A DNA stretch of 64,000 nucleotides from Chloroflexota bacterium (GTDB lineage: Bacteria; Chloroflexota; Anaerolineae; CG2-30-64-16): assembly GCA_016876015.1 (NCBI GenBank), contig VGOD01000007.1:1-64000 (forward strand). The letters run 5' to 3'. Both the position numbers and the translations under genes were made by a program. Below the pieces are notes generated by a model. The model made no database searches. It saw only the letters and a list, made by a program, of their open reading frames with translations, and was not told the origin of the DNA. Within the stretch, counting starts at the first letter, position 1; every line of letters begins with the position of its first letter. Positions 56,228-64,000 of this stretch are shown one piece after another.

Positions 56228-56258
56228 TTTTCGATGCAGATCATATACACTACAAAAA
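56228..56258. repeat. Short dispersed motif, copy 3 (diverged)
   Basis: TTTTCG at the left and TACACTACAAAAA at the right match copy 1 with a few extra bases between. It lies in the divergent gap between the GNAT gene and the large exported protein gene, where promoters are expected. Confidence 0.5.
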
Positions 56259-56364
56259 TAGCGCAAACATCGCACCAGCCTCGTTCAAATCGGCCAAGTC
56301 GTTGCCTCGCCAGACTTCGACTCTGACCCTGCGCCTTGCATCACTCGCTTAAGGAGGCTAACTC

Positions 56365-59300
56365 ATGCAAAGGTCACGTTTTCGCAATCGGCATTGGTCT
56401 CTCATCGGGTTGCTCGGCCTGTTACTGATGATCGTCGGGCTGAGCCAGACTGCCGCTCTGCTGGCTGCGGATGCGCCTGCCAGTGCGCCCGCGCCTGAGC
56501 GGTCTGCGAATGGTCCTGTTCTCCGGTTCTTCTATCCGGCCGTGATCGCCGCACCGTACACCAACGTACCGGATTTGGGCGACGCGCCGGACAGCAGCAA
56601 CAGCCATGGCATCGGCATGACCGCCTATCCGTTGGGCGGACCGCCAGGCGTGGCTGCGCGTTTTCCCACCGTCCACATTGCGGGGTCGCCGCCGCACGGA
56701 CCGCTGCACTACAACCAGAGGGTGCGCTACATGCTTGGATGGGCGATCACGGCTGAGAAGGAAGCCGACATCGGCTTCGATGCGGACGGCGTCAACAACC
56801 TGCGGCCGCCATCTGATACGCCCGATCGCGACCGGGCTGACGATGGTGTGACCTATCCGCTCTTGCCCCACTGCCAGCCGACGACTGTCAGTTACGTCGT
56901 CACCGTGCCGCCTGGCGCGCCCGCCAGCAAGGCTTATGTCAATTTGTGGTTCGACTGGGATCGCAGCGGATTCTGGGGCGGGGCGCTGCCGTGTGCAGGC
57001 GCGGCCGCGCCAGAGTGGGCCGTGCAGAACCAGGTGCTGGCCCTGCCGGGTCCTGGCGTCTACAACTTCACCACGCCCGCCTTCCTGCCCTACAATCTGA
57101 AGCCGGACGACTGCCTCTGGTGGCGCATCACGATTGCCAGCGCGCCTGCCACCGCCGACGACGGGAGCGGCCCGGCCAGCGGCTATGAGTCCGGCGAGAC
57201 GGAAGACTACTACCAGTGCAGCGAGCACCCTCGAACGCCCACCCCGACGCCCACGGCCACGCGGGCTTGTGTCGCGCCGCCGTTCGAGATGACCGCCTGG
57301 TGGCCGCTCGATGAAACCACCGGGACAACCGCGGCCGACATCGCGGGCTTCCCAACCAACGGCGCGCACTTCAACGGCCCGGTCCCGACAGCCGGCATGG
57401 TCAATGCCGGGCTCAGCTTCGACGGCGTGGACGATTATGTCGAGGTGGCCGATCATCCATCGCTCAACTTCGGCCAGGGCAACCTCTCCATTGACGCCTG
57501 GATCAAGACCACCGACACAGCCGGGGTGAAGATCGTCCTCGACAAACGGCTGGAGGGCACGACGGTCCAGGGGTATTCGCTGTTCCTGGGCAACGGCAAT
57601 CTGGCCTTCCAGTTGGCGAATGGCGTCGGTTCAACCACGTGCTCGACCAACCCCTGGTCTGCGTGCACGAACTACGGCACGTCCGCGTTCGTGGCCGATG
57701 GGCAGTGGCATCACATCGCGGTGACGGTGGATCGCGTCAACCCAACCGGTGGACGCTTCTACGTAGATGGCGCGCTGGTCGGGATCTTCGACCCCACGAT
57801 CCGAATCGGATCGCTGACGAATCCCAACCCGCTGCGCCTGGCCAGCCGCTCCTCTTCGGTGTCGGGCTTGCTGCGCGGCAGCCTGGATGAGGTGGAGCTA
57901 TTCCCACGCGTTCTGACGCCGGCTGAGGTGCAGAGCATCTATCAAGCAGACCGTTTCGGAAAATGCCGGATCACACCCACTCCGACCGCAACCGTAACCG
58001 GATCTCCTACGAAAACGCCCACTGCGACGCCGACGCGCACGCCCACGCGCACACCCACGCCGACCAAGGTACCGCCGTCCATCATCGTCGTCAAGCTGGA
58101 GTGGCCACACATGCAGCCGCTTCCGGGCTGGCCCATGACGCTCTTCGCCGGACCCGACTGCGCGGGCGCTGCGCTGCGCCAGATGACGACCGGCGAGCAA
58201 GGCTGGCTGGACTTCACCGATCTGACGCCGGGCGTCTACTCGGTGCGCGAAGAGATGCGACCAGGCTACGAAAGCATCCTGCCGCAGTGCCAGACCATTG
58301 ACTTGAGCGATGCCGTGGGGAACGAAGTTCATACGTCATCGGTCGCCTATCCGCCGGCCGGCGAAGACACTTTCCCATCGGGCGCGCTGCTCACGGCCGA
58401 GATCTTTGGGGTCGGGAGCTTCGACGCTGTGCTCAACGGTCCGACTACGGTCAGACGCGGCGATCCGGCTGACGAGGATGGCGACGGCCTGGCCGATATT
58501 CGGACCGAGATCCTGGCGATGGAGCTGACGGGCATGAGTCCAGTGGGGCCGATCACCCTGCGGCAGAGCCGAGAGCGACCGTCGCGCGGGCGCGTCGAGC
58601 AACTCGACCCGCGCGCCCCCTTCCCGGCCGACAGCTTCTTCGACGTGTTCGTGGAGCTGGACACAGCCGCCGGCCGGTTGCACAACGCGACGCCTGTGCA
58701 CATGCAGGCCGCCATCAACGCCATCCCGCCGATCATGGCGTTCTACCAGTCGCCGCCGACAGCGGAAATCCCGCTGCTGAACGTCAGCGGGCAGCCGGTG
58801 GGCCGCATCCGCTATGCCCTCCACATCCCGCTGCCGCCCAAAGAGAAGATCATCATCTTCATCAACCACAAACCCGTCACGCGCACGCCGACGCCAACGC
58901 GCACGCGCACGCCGACGCCAACCCGCACGCGCTTCAGTGATCCGACCGCCACGCCGACCCCCACGCGCACACCGACCGCGACGCTCACTCGCACGCCGAC
59001 CCGCACACCAACCCGCACGCCAACGGCCACGGCGACCTCGACGGCCACGCCGACTCGCACCGCAACGCCGAAGGTCACGCCGACGCCAACAGCCACCCAG
59101 AAGCCAGTATTGACGGGGGTGTCGTCCACGTTCTACGAAATGTCGCCGGGAGTATTCCAGATCACGGTGCACGTGGTAACGGATGATCTGCATGGGATCG
59201 TCTTCGACCTGGAGATCTTCTTTGCGGATCAGAGTCCACCGTGGACGGGCGGCCAGCCTCTGCAGGGGCCGCCGGGCTGGTACCCGATGCAGATGACGGG

Positions 59301-59526
59301 AGGGATCGGCTGGGTGACGGAGGCCAATCCGTTGCAGAAGTGCCAGCCGGTGCACTTCGTGATCCAGACGCCGGCCGATACGACGGTCGGGGACTTCATC
59401 AGCATCCACCTGACCGATCGCAACCACCGCAACCTGGGCAACATCACCAGCCAGCGCGTGGCGCGGCCAGGGGTGGTCGCGATGGAAGAACTGGCGGCGC
59501 TGTGCGCCGCGGATGCCGGCGGTTAG
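56365..59526 (+). CDS. Large exported LamG/Pro-Thr repeat protein (adhesin-like)
   Basis: A 1053-residue protein. The signal peptide (about 1-35, [20 protein letters not shown]) is followed by a GEVED/SdrD-like domain (about 70-285, [13 protein letters not shown] and [10 protein letters not shown]... RADDGV). A LamG/concanavalin-like domain (about 300-525, [42 protein letters not shown]) comes next. A Pro-Thr linker precedes a SpaA/prealbumin-like domain (about 575-660), a further globular region, a long PT repeat (about 860-935) and a C-terminal domain. AAGGAGG lies before the ATG. No sortase motif or transmembrane anchor is seen, so it is secreted or loosely bound. It has its own terminator. 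Confidence 0.85.
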   Translation: MQRSRFRNRHWSLIGLLGLLLMIVGLSQTAALLAADAPASAPAPERSANGPVLRFFYPAVIAAPYTNVPDLGDAPDSSNSHGIGMTAYPLGGPPGVAARFPTVHIAGSPPHGPLHYNQRVRYMLGWAITAEKEADIGFDADGVNNLRPPSDTPDRDRADDGVTYPLLPHCQPTTVSYVVTVPPGAPASKAYVNLWFDWDRSGFWGGALPCAGAAAPEWAVQNQVLALPGPGVYNFTTPAFLPYNLKPDDCLWWRITIASAPATADDGSGPASGYESGETEDYYQCSEHPRTPTPTPTATRACVAPPFEMTAWWPLDETTGTTAADIAGFPTNGAHFNGPVPTAGMVNAGLSFDGVDDYVEVADHPSLNFGQGNLSIDAWIKTTDTAGVKIVLDKRLEGTTVQGYSLFLGNGNLAFQLANGVGSTTCSTNPWSACTNYGTSAFVADGQWHHIAVTVDRVNPTGGRFYVDGALVGIFDPTIRIGSLTNPNPLRLASRSSSVSGLLRGSLDEVELFPRVLTPAEVQSIYQADRFGKCRITPTPTATVTGSPTKTPTATPTRTPTRTPTPTKVPPSIIVVKLEWPHMQPLPGWPMTLFAGPDCAGAALRQMTTGEQGWLDFTDLTPGVYSVREEMRPGYESILPQCQTIDLSDAVGNEVHTSSVAYPPAGEDTFPSGALLTAEIFGVGSFDAVLNGPTTVRRGDPADEDGDGLADIRTEILAMELTGMSPVGPITLRQSRERPSRGRVEQLDPRAPFPADSFFDVFVELDTAAGRLHNATPVHMQAAINAIPPIMAFYQSPPTAEIPLLNVSGQPVGRIRYALHIPLPPKEKIIIFINHKPVTRTPTPTRTRTPTPTRTRFSDPTATPTPTRTPTATLTRTPTRTPTRTPTATATSTATPTRTATPKVTPTPTATQKPVLTGVSSTFYEMSPGVFQITVHVVTDDLHGIVFDLEIFFADQSPPWTGGQPLQGPPGWYPMQMTGGIGWVTEANPLQKCQPVHFVIQTPADTTVGDFISIHLTDRNHRNLGNITSQRVARPGVVAMEELAALCAADAGG

Positions 59527-59544
59527 CGCCTGTCAAAGAATCGC

Positions 59545-59594
59545 TTCCCGCTCTGGCTCGGTCTCCGACCGAGCCAGAGCGGGAACTTGTTTCT
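59545..59594 (+). terminator. Rho-independent terminator of the large exported protein
   Basis: A perfect 19-bp inverted repeat (59545-59563 with 59567-59585) and a three-base loop are followed by CTTGTTTCTT. It starts 19 bases after the stop codon. It may also stop leftward transcription from the BREX-like cassette. Confidence 0.9.
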
Positions 59595-59650
59595 TGACGC
59601 ATCCTTAGTCACGCGGCGCGCGGCTGCCGTTAGGGAGGTCCTGCCTTGCT

Positions 59651-60508
59651 TCACTCTTCCAGCACATCCGCTTCTTGCAACGGCTCCAGCACTGCGTTGC
59701 GCAGCCAGGCGGGATCGAATCCGTCGGTCTTCTCGGCTTCCACCATCATGCGGACGGTTCCGGCCTTCTCGGCCAGGTTGCCGATCGCATTGAAGCTGGC
59801 GTAAAGCTGTTGGCGCGCCATGCGGAGAGACAGGCGGATGGTCGTGGGGCGGCTGACGCCGGCGCCGCCAGGCGGCGCCGGCACTCCCTCTGTTGTGATG
59901 CCCCTGGTCCCTGACGCCGGCGTCACAACAGAGGGTTGTGGGCCGCCGCCGGGAACGGGTGTGGGTGGCGGCGTGGACGCCGGGCCGGCGATGGCTGCTG
60001 GCATCACGATGAACGCCGCGGCCGGATCAATCTCATCTTCCGGCAGTTCCACGCCGATGCGCACCAGCCGGGCGTCCGTCAGATAGCCGGCCTGCTCGCG
60101 CACGCGGCGGATTTCGTCCGTGCCGATCCGGCCAACGAAGCCGAAGGCGCGTTCCCGCACGCCTCGGACGATGCCGCGGCGGATGACTGCTTCGCTCTCG
60201 AGCCGGGGGAAGCCGGGCACTTCGTAGAAGGTTGCGATGACCTGATCCACACCGAGCGTCGGGCCGCCGCTGCCATCCAGCGTCATAAGTTGGATGATCT
60301 TGTCTGGCGTGACCGAGGCGAAGAGGCGCGGCGGTGAGACGATGGTGAGCAACTCGTGCAACCGCTCATGGATCGTCGTTGCCTGCAGGGGCCGTCCGGA
60401 AATGGTGACTTTCTCGACCCCCACCTCGCTCCCCGCCATGACCGGCAGCCAGCCGACACATGCGGTGTAGTTTCCCGTCCAGACGGAGAACAACGGACTG
60501 TGCAACAT
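59651..60508 (-). CDS. Small protein resembling the C-terminal part of DUF499 ATPases
   Basis: A 285-residue protein. A DUF499-tail-like core is seen in SPPRLFASVTPDKIIQLMTL, TLGVDQVIATFYEVPGFPRL and ESEAVIRRGIVRGVRERAFG, then FVGR. The end, RLSLRMARQQLYASFNAIGN and DGFDPAWLRNAVLEPLQEAD, resembles the final domain of those proteins. Full DUF499 ATPases are about 1000 residues with an N-terminal P-loop; that part is missing here. The ATG at 60508 is preceded by AAGGAG, so it is translated as a separate protein. A Pro/Gly-rich linker (about 175-225) contains a palindromic repeat. It lies downstream of brxL and may be a tail-only partner of the BREX-like cassette. Confidence 0.6.
   Translation of the reverse strand: MLHSPLFSVWTGNYTACVGWLPVMAGSEVGVEKVTISGRPLQATTIHERLHELLTIVSPPRLFASVTPDKIIQLMTLDGSGGPTLGVDQVIATFYEVPGFPRLESEAVIRRGIVRGVRERAFGFVGRIGTDEIRRVREQAGYLTDARLVRIGVELPEDEIDPAAAFIVMPAAIAGPASTPPPTPVPGGGPQPSVVTPASGTRGITTEGVPAPPGGAGVSRPTTIRLSLRMARQQLYASFNAIGNLAEKAGTVRMMVEAEKTDGFDPAWLRNAVLEPLQEADVLEE
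59886..59935. repeat. Palindromic repeat in the DUF499-like gene linker
   Basis: Inverted arms 59886-59898 and 59923-59935 (CCCTCTGTTGTGA / TCACAACAGAGGG) have a 24-base loop. A second GC palindrome lies just left (59861-59881). Both are translated within the Pro/Gly-rich linker. Confidence 0.8.
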
Positions 60509-60804
60509 GGCTCTCGCTCCTTGTGAGATGTTTTGCGGCCCGAGAGCAGATCACCTCGCACCGGGCGCAGAGTGCCTCGGTGAGATGGCCTGCTGTCGGG
60601 CCGCAAGCGTCCTGGAAGAGCGGGAGTCTGCCGGACGGTGGGATTGGCTGCTGAAAGGCGACCCTGAGTTGACTCTACCTCAGGGCCTGGAAAGTGTCAA
60701 TGCTGCGGTGGCAACCAGAAAACACTTGGCGGGAATTGAGACAACTGATGCTCCTTAGATTCACTCTGAACCACTCTCGGCTACTCAATGAGCTTGTCTT
60801 TCGA
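60509..60804 (-). other. Intergenic region with a nested-stem element (60535-60604)
   Basis: Between brxL and the DUF499-like gene, a nine-base stem (60535-60543 with 60596-60604) encloses nested stems of five (60551-60555 with 60579-60583) and four bases (60558-60561 with 60572-60575). It lies just before the AAGGAG ribosome-binding site of the DUF499-like gene on the minus strand. It could be a structured leader, an attenuator or a small RNA. No coding frame was found in the other 200 bases. Confidence 0.5.
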
Positions 60805-62256
60805 TCAAACAGCGAACGGACGCGAAGCGACTTGAAAATGTGCCGGCTTAAACTCCGTCGGCGCCAACACTGCGAGCTGATCCACCACCCGCCCGCGACA
60901 TTCTACAGCCAGATCAAGACACGGCCTGAGCTCCTCGTCCGGTAGCTCATCCGCGGTTCGGTGCGGATGGATCAGCTTGAGCAGGCCGGCCGCAGTCTTG
61001 CGAATGGCATCCTGGTTGCGGCCGGTGAGTCCGCTGAAGTCGGCGCGCGCGTTCACGACGGTCTGGTAGTTGCGCCGGCGCAGGCGGTTAAAGATCTCCG
61101 CCAGGTAGTCGGTGATGAAGCCATAGCCCTGGGCATAGTTACCGGGTTGAATCTTGGGCAGCTCCCAGCCGGGCAGGAAGGCGTGCAGCCGGTCCAGGAA
61201 TGCCGTGTCGGCGCCGAGCTCTGGCGGCAAGGATTCAAACAGGTGGCGATAGCGGGCTGACGGGGCCTTGCGCTCCAGGTCCGAGTCTATGTTGCCGCCC
61301 AGTACGATGCTTGCCTGTGCTGTGAACTCCATCGGGCCGCGGCTGAAATGGCCGGTCTGCATGTAGTCTTTGAGCACGCTGACTGTGGCTTCCGGGTCAG
61401 TGAAGCTGGTGCTGGCGATCTCGTCGAAGAACACCACATCCCGGTAGCCCAGGATGCCGATTTTGCGGGAAGCCACGTTGTAGAAGAGGGTGGCCGGTGT
61501 GGCTTTGCCGCCTGAGATGACGAAAGCCCGGCTGGAGGTATTGCGGTAAGTGTAGGTCTTGCCGGTCTCGCGTGGGCCCAACTCGATCAAGTTGTAGTTG
61601 GCCTCGACAAAAGGCACCAGCCGTAACAGCATCAGCAGCTTTTCGCGGTCGCTGAACCGCGCCGGGTTGAAGCCGACCGTCTGGACAAGCAAATCAATCC
61701 ATTCGCCGGTCTCGAACTGCCGGCGCTTGTCCAGGTAGTCGTCCAAATCTAAACGGGTGATCTGAAACGGCTTGAAGTCACGCACGAAGAAGGGGTAGAT
61801 GCGCCCCTTGAGCTCGTACTTTGCATCGTACTCGATGGTCATGGTACCCCAAGCGCCGCCCGTCATCAGCGCTTCGCCGTACTCGGTCAGCACGCGCTGG
61901 CTGACGCGCACGAAGCTGTCGCCCAGGGCAGGCACCTCCGCCCAGTAGTGATCGCGCGCCGCATCCAGGCGTACTTGCAGAGAACCGAGTAGAATGTACT
62001 CGCTCTTCTCCTTGATGCGGCTCTTGATCAGCTCGCGCGCGTCGCTCTCGACATAGTGTTCCTGAAGCAGGCGATCTATCCGCGCCTGGCCGGCCACCGG
62101 GTTGCCAGGATCAACGTAGCGCGCACACAAATACTCCAACACGTAGCGCGGGAATTCCTTATACGCCTCGTTCCAGCGAGTGAGCGGTTTGAGCACCACC
62201 CGGTCGCCCATCAGGCGTTGAACCTTTTCGTCGGTAGGTGTCAATGTTGCGTTCAA
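60805..62256 (-). CDS. brxL: BrxL: BREX-system Lon-like AAA+ protein
   Basis: A 483-residue protein. BrxL signatures are visible: YNLIELGPRETGKTYTYRNT (Walker A-like GPRETGKT), SGGKATPATLFYNVASRKIG, DVVFFDEIASTSFTDPEATV (Walker B), LKDYMQTGHFSRGP, and DTAFLDRLHAFLPGWELPKI followed by GYGFITDYLAEIF. BrxL was first called a Lon-like protease; later work describes a DNA-binding AAA+ machine that limits phage replication. The start is TTG at 62256, eight bases after AAGGGG. The length is shorter than type 1 BrxL (about 680), matching the compact form of some BREX subtypes. Confidence 0.9.
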   Translation of the reverse strand: MNATLTPTDEKVQRLMGDRVVLKPLTRWNEAYKEFPRYVLEYLCARYVDPGNPVAGQARIDRLLQEHYVESDARELIKSRIKEKSEYILLGSLQVRLDAARDHYWAEVPALGDSFVRVSQRVLTEYGEALMTGGAWGTMTIEYDAKYELKGRIYPFFVRDFKPFQITRLDLDDYLDKRRQFETGEWIDLLVQTVGFNPARFSDREKLLMLLRLVPFVEANYNLIELGPRETGKTYTYRNTSSRAFVISGGKATPATLFYNVASRKIGILGYRDVVFFDEIASTSFTDPEATVSVLKDYMQTGHFSRGPMEFTAQASIVLGGNIDSDLERKAPSARYRHLFESLPPELGADTAFLDRLHAFLPGWELPKIQPGNYAQGYGFITDYLAEIFNRLRRRNYQTVVNARADFSGLTGRNQDAIRKTAAGLLKLIHPHRTADELPDEELRPCLDLAVECRGRVVDQLAVLAPTEFKPAHFQVASRPFAV

Positions 62257-62273
62257 AGTGTCAGCCCCTTCAC

Positions 62274-62350
62274 GTTCGTAGTGCGCAGTGCGAAGCCTCC
62301 CTGTAGGACTTTAGTGCGCCGTGCCGTGCGCTAAAGCGCACACTACGAAC
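62274..62350. repeat. GTTCGTAGTGCGC-type inverted repeat at the pglZ stop
   Basis: Outer ends GTTCGTAGTGCGCA and TGCGC...CACTACGAAC (62274 and 62350) and inner GGACTTTAGTGCGC / GCGCTAAAG arms make a nested palindrome. The right end contains the last codon and the TAG stop of pglZ, and the left end lies about 18 bases from the brxL start. This repeat type is familiar from many bacterial chromosomes. Confidence 0.85.
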
Positions 62351-64000
62351 CACTCAGATCGTCGAGCTCGTCCAAGCCACCGAACTCGATTTCAACCCGG
62401 TCGCGTCGCGCAGTAATTTCGACAGAAAGGTCGCGATGCCTGACGACAGCTTTACCTTTGGCGTCCGTATATCGCAACGTGATCTTAACGAGCCTGGTTG
62501 AGCCGCCGCGCGCCTTGTATATCGGCTGTATGGAAGCAGTTCCTTCCCACTGTCCCATCGGATCGGCACTGGCCCGGAAAGCCTGCGGCCGTGCATCGGT
62601 GTCGGCCTTAACTTCGAGCGCAAACTCTGCTGATTGGTTGCCACGGTTTTGGATAACGATGTTCAGTGGCAACGACTCGTCTTCTCGCACCCTCACCGCC
62701 GGAGCTGAGGGTTCGATGAAATCTAGCTCGATCCGCTTCTCAACGATACGGCGCAATGAGATGCCAGGCACGACCATCTCGGCCAGTGAGAGTCCTCCAT
62801 GCGCGTAACGATCGGGCGCGCGGTATCCGCTATCAGCCCGTCTGAACCAGCGACGGCCGATGGCCACGGTAAAGGGTGAGTCGCGCAAGCCTCGGTGCGA
62901 GACGGTCAGTCCCGCCGGGTGGTCTAGTCCGACGATGTAACGATATCGGACAGGATCCGCTTGTCCGGCCGCCTGCCGTGACAAGCGGTCATCTTCTTGG
63001 ATTGTGATACCGTTGCCGTCGTTCTCCAGCTCGACAAAACCGTGATCACTCGACACCACGACGGTGTCTTCTGGGCCGACCAAACCGTTGAGCGTGAGCA
63101 TGATGCCTTTGAGCTTTATCTCGATGCCTTCGTTCAATGCCACCAGGTCTCCCCGCTCCTGATGGAGGCCATCATCGCTGATGTTGAAGATCAGCACATT
63201 CCATGGGTAGCGGTGATCCTGGTCAAGCTGCCGGTAGATGCGGTCGCTTTCCATACCGGAATAGAACTGGAGCTTGGCCTCCCGCTCCCCGGCCGGAATC
63301 TCGAAGAAGCGCGCGGCCAAGAGTGCCTGATCTCGGGTAGGGCGGCCGTCCGGCCCTTGCCATTCAGCAGGAGGACGGCCAGCCAACAGGCCCGTGCGTG
63401 CGATCGGCGTCCAGGAAGGCAGCAGGCTCAGGTACGCCTTTTCCGGGGATTTGACCTCGAAGAGTTCCAACAGCCTGGGCTTCACTACGCGCTGCCAGGT
63501 GTCCCACCGCATACCATCGAAGACCACTATCCAAAGACGAGCTTCCGGTGTGGGACGCAGCCGGCGCTGTCTGACGAGGTCCCAAAGCACGCGCGTGGAT
63601 AAGCGTGGGTCGTTTAGATACTTGCCCCAGTTAGCCCGGATTTGCTCGGCCAGTCGCTCGTCGGCATCCCCCAGGAGTGGGCGCACGCGGTTTCGCAAGC
63701 CGTCCAGATAGCGTTGTAAGCGGCTTTCCAGGCCATGATCGGGTACGCGGCGTAAATGGCCCGCAGCGCGCGCGCAGGCGAACTCCAGGTCGTAGTACCG
63801 CCCGGCCACGTACCAGTCCAGGATGCCGGAGAGACCGGATGGCGGTTCCGCGTAAGCGTTCAATGCCGATACTACCGCCGCCGCTTCATCCAGGAACCCG
63901 GCGATTGCCTTGGCCGCTGCATGATGACGCGTAGCCGGCAGCTCATCCAGCTTCGGCGGCCGATGCACGAGCCAGGCGCTCAGCACCGTATCAAGCTCCC
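62343..64000 (-). CDS. pglZ: PglZ-domain alkaline-phosphatase-superfamily protein of BREX (partial)
   Basis: At least 552 residues; the frame stays open to the window edge, so the true start lies outside. PglZ/alkaline phosphatase motifs are RLWIVVFDGMRWDTWQRVV (metal aspartate), LPSWTPIARTGLLAGRPP (nucleophile threonine/serine region), DTVVVSSDHGFVELEND and RYAHGGLSLAEMVVPGISLR (metal ligands). The C-terminal about 130 residues are an Ig-like beta domain. PglZ is the hallmark of BREX and Pgl phage defence. It precedes brxL on the minus strand with a gap of 86 bases. Upstream genes (brxC-type ATPase, methylase) are not visible. Its stop lies in a dispersed repeat. Confidence 0.9.
   Translation of the reverse strand, partial: ELDTVLSAWLVHRPPKLDELPATRHHAAAKAIAGFLDEAAAVVSALNAYAEPPSGLSGILDWYVAGRYYDLEFACARAAGHLRRVPDHGLESRLQRYLDGLRNRVRPLLGDADERLAEQIRANWGKYLNDPRLSTRVLWDLVRQRRLRPTPEARLWIVVFDGMRWDTWQRVVKPRLLELFEVKSPEKAYLSLLPSWTPIARTGLLAGRPPAEWQGPDGRPTRDQALLAARFFEIPAGEREAKLQFYSGMESDRIYRQLDQDHRYPWNVLIFNISDDGLHQERGDLVALNEGIEIKLKGIMLTLNGLVGPEDTVVVSSDHGFVELENDGNGITIQEDDRLSRQAAGQADPVRYRYIVGLDHPAGLTVSHRGLRDSPFTVAIGRRWFRRADSGYRAPDRYAHGGLSLAEMVVPGISLRRIVEKRIELDFIEPSAPAVRVREDESLPLNIVIQNRGNQSAEFALEVKADTDARPQAFRASADPMGQWEGTASIQPIYKARGGSTRLVKITLRYTDAKGKAVVRHRDLSVEITARRDRVEIEFGGLDELDDLSGS

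Noticed and set aside
60805-62256. BrxL considered as a housekeeping Lon protease.
   Set aside because: The order of motifs and the adjacent PglZ gene match BrxL; the Lon N-terminal domain is absent.

Overview
The window is GC-rich, gene-dense bacterial chromosome. Several features point to Chloroflexota, probably the Anaerolineae/Caldilineae side. These are many Pro-Thr-rich (PTPTP) linkers in exported proteins, a CpXC-domain protein, a DUF1385 membrane protein, an adenosine-specific kinase, duplicated deoxynucleoside kinases, and short palindromic repeats placed between and inside genes. This assignment rests on gene content only. No rRNA, tRNA, CRISPR array, prophage or intact transposon was seen. 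The one RNA gene is tmRNA, directly downstream of smpB.

Layout. 0-10 kb: the end of fusA, a GAF histidine kinase, DUF362, PHP and PrsW-like proteins, a beta-propeller-like protein, two overlapping deoxynucleoside kinases (one fused to a MazG-like domain), and an ECF sigma / anti-sigma / polymer-forming protein operon. 10-19 kb: argF, the c-di-AMP pair cdaA-cdaR, the GTPase der, an M28 peptidase, hflX and a HAD phosphatase. 19-23 kb: two tandem S41 proteases, smpB and ssrA. 23-30 kb: a paralogous Hsp70 operon (TPR protein, divergent J protein, GrpE-like protein, Hsp70), an inositol-phosphatase-like protein and MTA phosphorylase. 30-42 kb: a DsbA-like thioredoxin, an O-antigen-ligase-like protein, GtrA, a RibF-archease fusion, thyA, a Yip1 protein, era, a YhhQ transporter, pckG, mdh and DUF1385. 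42-56 kb: a YgjP-like protease, a methyltransferase, a lipoprotein, a SagB-like nitroreductase, an AadA-like nucleotidyltransferase, an LCP protein, adenosine-specific kinase, cinA, a CpXC protein, ligA, a kinase-like protein, a class III aminotransferase and a GNAT protein. 56-64 kb: a 1053-residue exported adhesin-like protein, then a minus-strand BREX-like defence cassette (pglZ, brxL and a small DUF499 C-terminal-like protein) that runs off the right edge.

Points of most interest. (1) A RibF FAD-synthetase fused to an archease domain, lying between oppositely oriented hexanucleotide arrays. (2) A deoxynucleoside kinase fused to a MazG-like pyrophosphohydrolase. (3) Several families of palindromic repeats that sit in frame inside genes (grpE-like, era, ribF-archease, DUF499-like, the LCP signal region) or overlap stop codons (pglZ, AadA-like, yhhQ). 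(4) A BREX-like cassette carrying an isolated DUF499 tail. (5) A chaperone operon whose J protein lacks the HPD motif.
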